Position numbers and translations under genes: made by a program. Shown one piece after another: positions 17,616-25,890 of a stretch of DNA of 64,000 bases. The stretch's first letter is position 1, and each line of letters begins with the position of its first letter. Where the stretch lies: the NCBI GenBank assembly GCA_937922785.1, contig CALAJQ010000020.1, positions 62,001 to 126,000 on the forward strand, read 5' to 3'. The stretch comes from an uncultured Acidimicrobiales bacterium. GTDB taxonomy: Bacteria > Actinomycetota > Acidimicrobiia > Acidimicrobiales > SZUA-35. The notes below the pieces were generated by a model. It did not search any database, was not told the origin of the DNA, and saw nothing but the letters and a program-made list of their open reading frames with translations.

Positions 17616-19724
17616 ATGGCACTAGAAGATGACTTCCTTTGGAAACTAGATTTCCAACAACACTGGCCCGCCCAAAGCGTCCTGGTCGTTCCGTACCGAA
17701 CCACTGAAGAGGCCCAGACGACGCTCAGCTTGGACGCGATGCGCGAACAGATCTTTGACAAGTTCTGGGGATTTGCTGAAGGAAGGCCGGCTAGTCCTGC
17801 CGTGGGCTCGATGGCTCACTATTTCCGAACCGTGAGTAACAACGCGATGGCTTTCGACGACCCAGAGGGCACCTATGTGACCCGCAAGGATTACTACGTT
17901 TCGAATCAACGGGCTGACTATGACCTTGACCCTGGCGATGATCTCAGCAGCGCAATGAGAACAGTGCTGCTTCGGTCGCTAGAGGACGAGGTCGACTTCA
18001 ACGCATACACAGAAGGCAGCGGGGGAGTTGAACGAGGTGATCTTGTTGTTGTCATGGTCAATCGCAGCGGCCGAGGTCGGGGTGGCACGGTTAGAGCATC
18101 GATTCCAGGTGAGCTAACCCTCGACGGCGTCAAAGTGCGAGTGCACGTGGCCGCGTTCGGCAACTCGGCCGATATGGATGTTGGCGCTCATGAACTCATT
18201 CACGTTCTTGTCACGCAGAATACTGACTTGTATGGACCTGGCGGCTGGAACACGCCGGCATCTCTCATGGGAAACAGCCCGGGCCGCGGCGTGGTACATC
18301 CCGATGGAGTTCACAAGGTGCGGCTTGGCTGGCAAAAGCCACGGGCTATCGATATCGCTTCCGCTGCCAGCCAAACGCAAACTCTTCTAGCCCAGACGGT
18401 TCCGGAACGAACACGCGGAGAGGGCGACCCAATTGTTCTGTTTGACTCGCGCCGGTCGGATCGGGAGTTCTTCTTGCTTGAATACCGAACTCCCGACGCC
18501 AGAAGCGCATCCGCGGGCGACTATGAAAGCAACTTGGATTCTTCAGGCCTTGCAATATGGCATGCGGAGTCCGATGGCAATGGCTACGTGAGGCGTCACG
18601 GCTACATCAAGAATGTTGCCGCTCCAGGTAGGGAACCCTCAGGCAACGACCTGCTTCAGGGAGGCGGGTGGCTCGAATTCCGTCCGGCCTTGCAAGGCAA
18701 TGACGGGGTGTTCTATTGCATCAAGACCGACGGTTCGATGGTTTGGTACCGAAATACCGGGTGGGAATCGGGTACCGCATCATGGGCTAATGGTGGACGT
18801 GAGAAGAGGATTGCGTCTGGTCGTGGTTGGGAGGATTTCTACCAAGTGCTGGCCGGAAATAGTGGCGTTCTCTACTGCGTCAAGACGGATGGTTCGATGG
18901 TTTGGTACCGGAACACTGGCTGGGAGACGGGTGACGCAACCTGGGCTAATGGTGGACGTGAGAAGAGGATTGCGTCTGGTCGTGGTTGGGAGGATTTCCA
19001 TCAGCTGATTGCCAGCGACCAAGGCGTGTTCTATTGCATCAAGACGGATGGTTCGATGGTTTGGTATCGGAACATTGGCTGGGAGACGGGCGAAGCAACC
19101 TGGGCTAATGGTGGACGTGAGAAGAAGATTGCGTCCGGTCGTGGCTGGGAAGACTTCCATCAAGTCGTAGCAGGTAACAACGGAGTGCTCTATTGCATCA
19201 AGACGGATGGTTCGATGGTTTGGTACCGGAACACTGGCTGGGAGACGGGTGAAGCAACCTGGGCTAACCGAGGACGCGAGATGGATATCGGTCAGCAGAG
19301 TGGTTGGAACGACTTCCATCAAGTTATCGCTGGCGACAATGGGGTCTTCTATTGCATCACCAAGGACGGCGCCATGGTTTGGTTCCGTCACATCGATTGG
19401 GAGACTGGCGGGCCGAGGTGGGCCAATGGTGGTCGGCCTGTCACGCTGATCAGCGGAAACCGCAAGATGCTGATCAACTGGGGCTACGACGCCCAGCTTC
19501 AGACTCGGCCGGTTCCAGGCGAAACTCGACGCCATGGACCACCTATCAACCTGGTCGCCTCGCCCAAGGGGGAGTACGGATACCAACACGGCTTCTGGAC
19601 GTCAAAGAACCGCAACATCCGGCTTCGCTGGCCCGGCGGAGACCGGCTAGACGCGACCATCCGTGTGGCCCAAGCCGCCGAAGACGCTGACTCCATCGAG
19701 GTGACAATCACGACGGCTAACTAA
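17616..19724 (+). CDS. M6-like metalloprotease fused to tachylectin-2-like beta-propeller
   Basis: The 702-residue protein has a zinc-peptidase motif HELIH at 192-196 followed by a downstream GGWNTPASLMG segment, similar to M6 (immune-inhibitor-A-like) proteases. Residues ~345-610 hold five tandem 53-residue units (G-V-F/L-Y-C-I-K-T-D-G-S-M-V-W-Y-R-N core) matching tachylectin-2-type sugar-binding propeller blades. A short C-terminal beta domain ends the protein. The start is ATG 17616 after TGAGGAGAT. No signal peptide is visible. It probably cleaves glycoprotein or binds GlcNAc-type glycans, based on family knowledge. It is the last gene of the protease island and is closed by a hairpin. 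Confidence 0.88.
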   Translation: MALEDDFLWKLDFQQHWPAQSVLVVPYRTTEEAQTTLSLDAMREQIFDKFWGFAEGRPASPAVGSMAHYFRTVSNNAMAFDDPEGTYVTRKDYYVSNQRADYDLDPGDDLSSAMRTVLLRSLEDEVDFNAYTEGSGGVERGDLVVVMVNRSGRGRGGTVRASIPGELTLDGVKVRVHVAAFGNSADMDVGAHELIHVLVTQNTDLYGPGGWNTPASLMGNSPGRGVVHPDGVHKVRLGWQKPRAIDIASAASQTQTLLAQTVPERTRGEGDPIVLFDSRRSDREFFLLEYRTPDARSASAGDYESNLDSSGLAIWHAESDGNGYVRRHGYIKNVAAPGREPSGNDLLQGGGWLEFRPALQGNDGVFYCIKTDGSMVWYRNTGWESGTASWANGGREKRIASGRGWEDFYQVLAGNSGVLYCVKTDGSMVWYRNTGWETGDATWANGGREKRIASGRGWEDFHQLIASDQGVFYCIKTDGSMVWYRNIGWETGEATWANGGREKKIASGRGWEDFHQVVAGNNGVLYCIKTDGSMVWYRNTGWETGEATWANRGREMDIGQQSGWNDFHQVIAGDNGVFYCITKDGAMVWFRHIDWETGGPRWANGGRPVTLISGNRKMLINWGYDAQLQTRPVPGETRRHGPPINLVASPKGEYGYQHGFWTSKNRNIRLRWPGGDRLDATIRVAQAAEDADSIEVTITTAN
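18708..19440 (+). repeat. Tandem 159-bp coding repeat (five lectin blades)
   Basis: Equivalent codons recur at 18708, 18867, 19026, 19185 and 19344, an exact 159-bp period. The middle units are almost identical at DNA level, while the outer ones diverge. This suggests recent gene-conversion or slippage-driven homogenisation. Confidence 0.93.
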
Positions 19725-19730
19725 CCAGGT

Positions 19731-19762
19731 TTGGTCACGGCCCAGCCGCGGGTCGTGACCAA
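19731..19762 (+). terminator. Terminator hairpin after the metalloprotease gene
   Basis: Arms TTGGTCACG (19731-19739) and CGTGACCAA (19754-19762) with a GC-rich interior follow the stop codon by about 7 bases. Confidence 0.6.
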
Positions 19763-19889
19763 CCCCGGCGTGCGGGCGCCGATGCGAGTCGAATCAGACG
19801 TCATGGTCCCGTCGCTGACTGACATCGACGCTTTCGCCTGGGCCTAGGGCTATTGCGTCCACCTTGGGTTTAGTGCGGTGACGCAGAGG

Positions 19890-19935
19890 TAGTACGGGCG
19901 AAGTCCCACCCAGCGAGAACTACTCCGTAACTTCT
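19890..19935. repeat. Intergenic ~40-bp repeat, copy 2
   Basis: Copy 2 of the element at 4255-4300. Shared blocks are TACGG, GAAGTCCC, CCCA and GAGAACTACTCCGTA. It lies between the metalloprotease terminator and the convergent HD gene. The rest of the 218-bp gap (19725-19942) holds nothing recognisable. Confidence 0.55.
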
Positions 19936-19942
19936 CCTTCGG

Positions 19943-20599
19943 TCAGCTAGATGCGGTGAGAGCCGCGATCTCAGCTGTCATGTTTCGGCGGGCCGGTTCT
20001 TCCCAACGGTCGATGCCGTCTGAGGAGAAGTACAGCTGGTCACGGCTGAGTAAATCTTCGAGAACAACGCTGCGCCCAGTCCGGAACTGGTCATCGGGAA
20101 CGTGCCCATACTCTTCGCGGATTTGCTGGGTGTAGATCGTGTAGCGATCAGAGCTTGAACCGAGGATCGCTAGGTCTGCGTCTAGGAAGACGGCAGCGCT
20201 GGAGTCGTCAATCAATAGGTGACCGTCGGTTGCTCGTATAAGGGCGGCGACCCGATCAACCAAATGGGCGTCACAGGTTGCAAGCTCGAGCTCGGCCAGT
20301 TGGGCGCTGAGCTCTTCGTTCGATTCATCGCCAGTGTGATTTGCTGTCTCGTGGATCGCATCGTGATAGAACGCTGCCAAACGCGGCGCCGGATCCAAGG
20401 AGGTGTCGATCGAGTCAAGGTGGCGAAGTAGAGCCAGGACATGTTTAGCTGTGTGATATCGCCTGTGTGGTTCACGATGAAGAGTCAGTAGTTGGTCTAT
20501 AGCCGCTGTCGGAGCGTCAACAGATTCTGCGAGAGTCAACCATCTCGTTGTTAGTTCTGTCTCAGCGCTCGAAAAGCCTGATCTAGCGTGTGCGGGCAT
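19943..20599 (-). CDS. HD-superfamily metal-dependent phosphohydrolase
   Basis: The 218-residue protein has the H...HD signature RRYHTAKHVLALL (~45-57) and LAAFYHDAIHE (~78-88), plus a downstream Asp (LDADLAIL). This matches the group annotated as predicted metal-dependent HD hydrolases. The substrate is probably a nucleotide or phosphate ester but is not known. It lies 9 bp downstream of the DUF222 HNH gene on the same strand; this is probably incidental. Confidence 0.88.
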   Translation of the reverse strand: MPAHARSGFSSAETELTTRWLTLAESVDAPTAAIDQLLTLHREPHRRYHTAKHVLALLRHLDSIDTSLDPAPRLAAFYHDAIHETANHTGDESNEELSAQLAELELATCDAHLVDRVAALIRATDGHLLIDDSSAAVFLDADLAILGSSSDRYTIYTQQIREEYGHVPDDQFRTGRSVVLEDLLSRDQLYFSSDGIDRWEEPARRNMTAEIAALTASS

Positions 20600-20608
20600 C
20601 TGCCCAGA

Positions 20609-21802
20609 CTAGACATCTAGTTCGGCCTTTTCGGCTCGGTGTCGGGCGCGGTGGTATGGGGCGCATCGGGGTTCGAGTTGGGTGGTGATTGTGTGGTTGG
20701 TTTGTTCATAGGGCGGGTTGTGGTCGAGTTGGAGTAGGTCGGTTGTTTGGCAGTCGACGCACTGGTGGTCATGTCTTTCGAGCGCGACTCGTTTCTGACG
20801 GGTGGTCGGGTGACGGCGCCGGTTTGAGGCGTCAATCGGCGTCCGGTTTGCTTCGTGGATCATGAGTCTGATGTATGCGTTGTCGAGTTGGCGACATATC
20901 GCTGATGTGGTGATTGGGGTTCCGTCGTCGAAGGTGCAGCCGTCGCCTCTGACGTGAATGACGATCTCAGTTGTGAGGTCTATCCCGATGTCGCTGAATA
21001 GGATGGTGAATGCGTCGGCTCGTTGTTGGGCGAGGGTGGGGAATTGCCAGTCGTCGTCGGGGTCTGGGTGCCAACGTTCATGCATATCAGCGAGTTTGGT
21101 TGTGAGCGGTTTGTTCCTGGTTATCTCGGACGCGTCCGCGGACGCGCGTGGGTTGATGGTTGTGGTGGCAGCCCTGTTGGTCTCGGTTGGTTCTTGGGTT
21201 GGGGTTTGTGCGATCTGGGTGACGAGTTTGTCGACTGCGGCGATCACGGGTTTGGCTATTGCTGGAGCAACTGCGATACGGATGATGGTCATGCCATCGC
21301 CGTCTGTGTAGGTGGTGACTGAGCGGGCTTGGTGGTGGCGCTGATCGCGTTGATGCTCATCGGGGTCGTTCTCGGCCAGCGCTTTGGCGATAGCGGTGGT
21401 TAGCCGGTTTGCGGAACAGTCTTTGGATAGTTCGAGGAGTTGGTGTTCGTTGTCTGGGTCGGCCCAGCGGGTCAAAATTCGGGCTTTTGCGTAAGAGATC
21501 CGGTTTGACTTGAACGCAGCATCGATTAGGGGAAGGTTCGGGAGGGAGTGGCCAACTCGGATCCATTCGCGGGCGGTTGATGTTTGGATATCGAGTCGGT
21601 TCGAGATTGCGAAGGCTGCGCTTTTGAACCCCTGGCTGAACCAGTCGCGTTCGCATTCATAGTGGGCCGCTAAATGGACGGCCCGGTATTGGTTGGTGTT
21701 GATCTCACATCCCAAGGCCGCCAACTGTTCGACAGTCGACAAGCGCTGTGACGGGGTGGCGTGAGCGTCAGAAAATGTGGAAGGCAGAGCGGCTGCGGGC
21801 AT
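20609..21802 (-). CDS. 13E12-type DUF222/HNH endonuclease-like protein
   Basis: The 397-residue protein has an N-terminal DUF222 region (STVEQLAALGCEINTNQYR ... ISYAKARILTRW) and a C-terminal HNH finger (CVDCQTTDLLQLDH). This pair defines the 13E12 repeat family, multicopy and expanded in Actinobacteria. The final cluster reads CAPYHRARH, keeping one Cys and the HxxxH pattern. The ATG at 21802 has GAGG just upstream and is preferred over a GTG at 21871 that would run into the divergent gene. Its function is unproven; the family often behaves like a selfish or homing element. Confidence 0.9.
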   Translation of the reverse strand: MPAAALPSTFSDAHATPSQRLSTVEQLAALGCEINTNQYRAVHLAAHYECERDWFSQGFKSAAFAISNRLDIQTSTAREWIRVGHSLPNLPLIDAAFKSNRISYAKARILTRWADPDNEHQLLELSKDCSANRLTTAIAKALAENDPDEHQRDQRHHQARSVTTYTDGDGMTIIRIAVAPAIAKPVIAAVDKLVTQIAQTPTQEPTETNRAATTTINPRASADASEITRNKPLTTKLADMHERWHPDPDDDWQFPTLAQQRADAFTILFSDIGIDLTTEIVIHVRGDGCTFDDGTPITTSAICRQLDNAYIRLMIHEANRTPIDASNRRRHPTTRQKRVALERHDHQCVDCQTTDLLQLDHNPPYEQTNHTITTQLEPRCAPYHRARHRAEKAELDV

Positions 21803-21856
21803 GGGGGTCCTCGGGGTTACAGAAAGGGATCTAGAGAGGACGGCCAACAAAACAGG

Positions 21857-23050
21857 GTGGGCGTCGAGCACCGCCAGCTGATCAGACCACCGGCACCTAC
21901 AACACTAACCAGGGTCTATGACAACATCGATTTAGGGAACGAAGATGAGTACGTTTTAGTCCGTAGCTCGATTCCGGTCGCTAAAGCCAAGACCGGTGAT
22001 GTCCGATCAGACCGTGTGGGCATCTTCAGCTTTTCCAATTCCAGAGAGCGTCATAGCCACGCTCGGATGATGGATGCCTGGGCGGCCCATCATCATGATT
22101 TGGTCGAGGACTACGGTCGGCCATTGCTCGCATCCGAGAAGCCTCTCATTCGGGCGAGCGCACAGCTCGCGATCTCCTACGCACTCATCCTCAACCGAAG
22201 TCAGTTTGAGGAGGCAGCTGTCCTCCTCAAACAGTTCCTTGAGTCTGGTCTCTACCAGGAGCGTCGAGTTTCAGCGCTACTCGCGCTCGGCCAGTGCAAC
22301 TTGATGATAAGTCGCTTCAAAGAAGCAGGCGATGCCTACAACGGGACGCTGGCCATACTTGCGCAACAAGCAACTCGGTCGTTAGATGACATTGATGACG
22401 AGGCCACGGCCACTGCTGGGTTAGCTATAGCGTATTCAGAGCAAGGTTACTACGAGGCTGCGCATGCAGAACTTAGTCGGTCCGACGAACTCGCTGTGGC
22501 CAGTGGATCACTACTTCGGACAGCGACAAACAACATGCATCGCGCCGAGATGCTCCGCCAGCAAAACGCTTTTGGTCAAGCGATCGAAGCTGCGTCCGAG
22601 GCCGTAGAACAGTTTTCCATGCTTACCAAACAGAGCGCAGGAATGGTCAAAGCCGGGAATCTTGACACTGCGGTTTGCCGGATCGTCGCCGCCAGATCCC
22701 AGGCGGCTCTCGGGAACCCTAATCAGGCATTGCAGAGTGTCTCGAGAATCAGGGTCGAAGGCGACCTCCCTCCCGAATTGTGTTGGCACTTAAGGCTGTG
22801 CGAATTCGACATCGCGGCAGCGTCGGTTGATCTAGCGAAGACGCTCGAAATTGAAAGTTGGTTTGAAGGTAAGCCAGAAGTCGGCATCCAAATTCGGACA
22901 GAACTGAACATGTCCATCGGGATGCATCGGAGACGCCAGGCGATTCCCGGCGCCTCGGAACCGCTAAGAGCTGCGCTGGTTTACTACGAGCAAATTGATC
23001 ACCAGGTACGAGTTGCAGCTGTGAGGGGACTTCTCCAAGACGAAGAGTAG
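21857..23050 (+). CDS. TPR-repeat protein, uncertain start
   Basis: About 397 residues of alpha-helical repeats (YALILNRSQFEEAAVLLKQFL ... ARSQAALGNPNQALQSV) give a tetratricopeptide superhelix spanning most of the protein. No enzymatic domain is visible. The frame stays open upstream to 21761, but that part overlaps the HNH gene's 5' end. I prefer GTG 21857, although no good ribosome site is present. The odd N-terminus may mean an original domain, for example a helix-turn-helix as in TPR regulators, was lost when the DUF222 gene arrived. It converges on the Fe-S protein with a 14-bp gap. Confidence 0.7.
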   Translation: MGVEHRQLIRPPAPTTLTRVYDNIDLGNEDEYVLVRSSIPVAKAKTGDVRSDRVGIFSFSNSRERHSHARMMDAWAAHHHDLVEDYGRPLLASEKPLIRASAQLAISYALILNRSQFEEAAVLLKQFLESGLYQERRVSALLALGQCNLMISRFKEAGDAYNGTLAILAQQATRSLDDIDDEATATAGLAIAYSEQGYYEAAHAELSRSDELAVASGSLLRTATNNMHRAEMLRQQNAFGQAIEAASEAVEQFSMLTKQSAGMVKAGNLDTAVCRIVAARSQAALGNPNQALQSVSRIRVEGDLPPELCWHLRLCEFDIAAASVDLAKTLEIESWFEGKPEVGIQIRTELNMSIGMHRRRQAIPGASEPLRAALVYYEQIDHQVRVAAVRGLLQDEE

Positions 23051-23064
23051 CCGGGCTGTTTGTT

Positions 23065-24261
23065 CTAACTATTTGCGGCGTCGGCCGCCGCCTTCTTCTT
23101 GGCCATGATCTTGAGGGAGAAGGTTTCGCCTCGGCCCTTCTCGCTCCAGGGGCAGACCCCAATACAGATTCCGCAGCCGTGGTTCTCGACGAAGTAGGGG
23201 ATACATGTGTCGAAGTCGACATACCAGCGCTCGCGGCCACGGACCATCTGTTTGGTGTCGAAGATCGCGTTCGGGGGACAGTTGGTGGTGCACGCCTGAC
23301 AACGGGCGCAGAACTCGTCGATACCGATGTCTTCTGGGGCATCAAGAACAAGTGGAAGGTTCGTGGCCACTGCTCCAAGCCGATACATCGATCCCAGGTC
23401 TTTGGAAATCATCGACCCGTGTTTGCCGAGCTGACCGAGGCCGGCCTCAATCGCGGCCGGAATTTGGAGGAAGCCATGTATCGCCGCTTGTGCGTCCCAT
23501 CCCATGTCGCGGATGTGTTGGGCAACTTGGGCCGATATCAAATCGGTGCCTCGATACTCAGCTTGGATGGTTAGTGCTGAGCGCTCACTTGGGGCGTAAA
23601 GCGCCGCTTCGCGATCCATCTCGACACCAAAGCTGATGATGTAGGGATGATCGAGTGGAAGCTCTTCAGTCAGCATGTCATCGGTTAGAGGAGCGATACC
23701 CACCATGCAGGCGCCCAGTTCTTTCGTAAGAGCCTTGATCTGCTCGGTCATCGCGGCGGGATCTTCTACCGCGATTTTCTCCGGTGCTTTCTCACCGGTG
23801 AAGCGACGCGTGTTCCATTGTCGTTTGAGTAGTGCAATCCACTCGCCCTTGGTCCGGATCCCTTGGAAGAGAAACTCGAGCTTTCCCATGGGGTGGCCGA
23901 ACTGCCAAGTGTGGAAGATCGGGCTGGCCGGGCGGTGCTCGGTCTCACCAAGCCCGTTGATCACGTTGCCCGATACGGGTGGCTTCTGTACCTCGAACGC
24001 ATAATTCGTCGACGGATATTCGTCTAGCTTCATGAAGTGAGACTTGCGGCTTTGGCCCGGTTTGGGTGTGAAGTCGGCTGCAGGCTGGCCAGGTTCGGGC
24101 GCAGGGATGGCTGGCCCGAAATCGTCCAGAACGATCCTGCGTCCGGCCTGTTGGGCAGCGTTGAACTCCTTACGTAGTTCGCGCCCCGATGTCCAGTGCC
24201 GTATCGACGTCTTCAGAAGTTGCCGAGCGCCCTTTATGTCTTGTTGGATTCGCTCACGCAT
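23065..24261 (-). CDS. Reductive-dehalogenase-like corrinoid/Fe-S protein
   Basis: The 398-residue protein has a C-terminal ferredoxin part with CARCQACTTNCP (~318-329) and CGICIGVCPW (~363-372), two [4Fe-4S] motifs. The middle region (PYIISFGVEMDREA ... EYRGTDLISAQVAQHIRDMGWDAQA ... IEAGLGQLGKHGSMISKDLGS) matches the cobalamin-binding core of RdhA and related epoxyqueuosine-reductase-like proteins. It lacks a Tat signal, so it is cytoplasmic. ATG 24261 has GTAGGA upstream. It is third in an operon with two putative selenoproteins, which may deliver electrons or protect it from peroxides. Substrate unknown; dehalogenation is an inference. Confidence 0.85.
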   Translation of the reverse strand: MRERIQQDIKGARQLLKTSIRHWTSGRELRKEFNAAQQAGRRIVLDDFGPAIPAPEPGQPAADFTPKPGQSRKSHFMKLDEYPSTNYAFEVQKPPVSGNVINGLGETEHRPASPIFHTWQFGHPMGKLEFLFQGIRTKGEWIALLKRQWNTRRFTGEKAPEKIAVEDPAAMTEQIKALTKELGACMVGIAPLTDDMLTEELPLDHPYIISFGVEMDREAALYAPSERSALTIQAEYRGTDLISAQVAQHIRDMGWDAQAAIHGFLQIPAAIEAGLGQLGKHGSMISKDLGSMYRLGAVATNLPLVLDAPEDIGIDEFCARCQACTTNCPPNAIFDTKQMVRGRERWYVDFDTCIPYFVENHGCGICIGVCPWSEKGRGETFSLKIMAKKKAAADAANS

Positions 24262-24296
24262 CGTTCCTACCCCAGTTTCTGATTGGCCTATTCCGT

Positions 24297-24869
24297 TTAA
24301 CCTTTGGTCCACCCAACGCTGGATGGGTGCCCCTTACGCTGTTCTTCTGCTTCGCCTGTGTGTTTGCCTACGTTCCACCCCACGTCGCTGAGGTTCTCGC
24401 TAGCCCAGTCGACCGACTCCTGATCGGTCACGGTGGCGACGGTGTCGTTCCATCGGTTCAGCCATCCGGCAAGGGAATTGACTGCGAGGATCTCGATGAT
24501 CTGCTCGTTGGAGTAGTGCTTGCGGAGCTCCTCGAAATGTTCGGGCCCGGATTCGTTTGGAGACTGAGAAGCGGCAAGTACCAGATCTAGAGCGGCTCGC
24601 TCTGGGTCGGTAAACAGATCCGAAGTTCCGTACTGCCAGATGGCCTGAATCCGCTCGGTCTCAACTCCCATTGCGTTCAAACTGAACGCGCCGTGAGATT
24701 GTCAATGCGTACTGCTGTTGGAATGGCTTGCCATCGTAAACAGCATCGACTTGAACTCTCGAGAGATCGTTCGCTCGCTGTTGACGAGGTTCACCAAGTT
24801 GTTGACCATGGCTCGTAGCTCGGGCCAATTGTCGAGCTCAAAGTCTTGACGGTTCTGGTACTCGCTCAT
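24297..24869 (-). CDS. Putative selenoprotein, CMD/AhpD-like (SxxU), UGA at residue 56
   Basis: The frame runs from ATG 24869, with AGGAG 6 nt upstream, to the stop at 24297. It has one in-frame TGA at 24702-24704 and gives 190 residues if read through. The residues around the TGA (NSSTH-U-QSHGAF) align with the N-x-C-x-Y-C-Q-x-H-T redox signature of carboxymuconolactone decarboxylase/alkylhydroperoxidase-D-like proteins. The TGA replaces the second Cys and Ser replaces the first. The downstream part (MGVETERIQAIWQY ... ERAALDLVLAASQ ... QIIEILAVNSLAGWLNRW) is typical CMD sequence. A SECIS-like hairpin follows the TGA. Selenocysteine is inferred; selA/B/C/D are not in the window. Confidence 0.78.
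24665..24697 (-). promoter_or_regulatory. Putative bacterial SECIS after UGA 24704
   Basis: In the mRNA a perfect 7-bp stem GCGUUCA/UGAACGC (24689-24683 with 24679-24673) closes a 3-nt loop GUU that begins with G. The loop starts 20 nt after the UGA. A lower stem CUC/GAG (24697-24695 with 24667-24665) extends it. This satisfies the general bSECIS description: loop 16-37 nt from UGA and an early loop G. Confidence 0.7.
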
Positions 24870-24878
24870 TGTTTGCTC

Positions 24879-25865
24879 CTAGCCCCGCAGATGGTCGGGG
24901 ATGGTTACTTGTAATTCGTCGGCGATGTCGTAGTAGCGCTTGTTGACTGGGACACCCACAGCATCAACGACCCGGTTGGTGCCTTCAAAACCAGCGCAGA
25001 CTGCGGCGGCCCGCGTGACCGCTCCCGGCCCCGCTGCGTCGTGCAGGGCCTGGCGTGCGATCGGTAGTTCATCGAAGTCGAGTAGCACGATGGCGTCGAC
25101 AAAGGCCACAAGCTCGTTACCTAGAGGAACCAGCGGGTCGAGGGTCTCGTTGGTGACGGCCAAGATGTTGACTGGCAGGTTGTTGGCGTTGGAGTTCTCA
25201 CGGAGCATCCAGGCATGGCCAAACAGTCAAAAGAAGCACTCGTTGAGGAAGGACGTGCGAGAGGCGACCAGCTCCATCTGGGCTCGGGTCAGTTCTCTAC
25301 CGGGGTCGATGTCGTACTTGTGCACGAACTCATCGGTTAGGTACCACTCTTTCGACATCGCGTCTTTGGCAGCCTTCTCGTTGGGAAGAGCGTTTAAAGC
25401 GGTTGGAGCCAGAGCGATTCCAACCGTCGGGACCCAAGCGTTGGACTTCACCGCTCGTTCATCATTGGCGGGAGTTGGTTCGCCGGGGACCGGCGCAGGA
25501 AGACCGTCTAAAGGAGCGCCCAAACCGACCCGGTAGGAGTCAATCGAACTGATCTGGGCCACAACCGCGACAAGCTCAACAAAGGCAAGAACATCGAGAC
25601 CCTCGGCCTCCCACGCAGCCACGTGTTCAGAGCGACTGTTCATCGCCTCGACTGCAACCCGTCGGACCGTGTCAGCCACTATCTGCGCGAGATCGGGACC
25701 AGTCGGTTCGAGGCCGCGGGCAAACCGGGCCTGGTGAGCAAGGGTGACGCGTTCGGATCCGGTGAAGAACGAACCTGCGGTGGCGATGTTTCTCAGCGCG
25801 TCCGCAATAGCGGAATCGGCCGCTGCATCGGGTGCGGCGAGTGTTGGCTGGCTTGCCGTATACAT
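24879..25865 (-). CDS. Putative selenoprotein, two-domain CMD/AhpD-like (CxxU), UGA at residue 213
   Basis: ATG 25865 has AGAGG 6 nt upstream. The frame continues to the stop at 24879 across a single in-frame TGA (25227-25229), giving 328 residues. The TGA lies in ECFF-U-LFGHAWMLRE, matching the CxxC...H active site of AhpD-like peroxidases with the second Cys replaced. Sequence on both sides of the TGA is conserved-looking: RELTRAQMELVASRTSFLN before, and GNELVAFVDAIVLLDFDELP after. The N-terminal ~190 residues form a related but Cys-free helical domain. It is first in the operon, 9 bp before the second putative selenoprotein, under a 27-bp palindromic operator. A CxxU redox centre in peroxide or disulfide reduction is inferred. 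Confidence 0.8.
25190..25211 (-). promoter_or_regulatory. Putative bacterial SECIS after UGA 25229
   Basis: In the mRNA UGGA (25211-25208) pairs with UCCA (25193-25190), and GCUC with GAG/C around small bulges. They close the 3-nt loop CGU (25202-25200), whose second base is G. The loop starts 24 nt after the UGA. The fold is less perfect than the neighbouring one but has the same layout. Confidence 0.55.
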
Positions 25866-25890
25866 GGAATCCTCTCAAGCAAGGGTTTAG

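Noticed and set aside
18708-19440. Regular 159-bp repeats considered as a CRISPR-like array
   Set aside because: The repeats are in frame, encode lectin blades throughout, and have no unique spacers.
18780-19589. Long minus-strand open frame opposite the lectin repeats
   Set aside because: It mirrors the repeat codons, has no family similarity or ribosome site, and is an antisense shadow.
23051-23064. Terminator between the convergent TPR and Fe-S genes
   Set aside because: The 14-bp gap has no inverted repeat.
24297-25229. The two TGA codons read as ordinary stops giving four separate short genes
   Set aside because: The downstream parts lack proper starts with ribosome sites (the first would need a TTG), and CMD motifs continue across each TGA in frame. 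A truncated product remains possible if the Sec machinery is absent.
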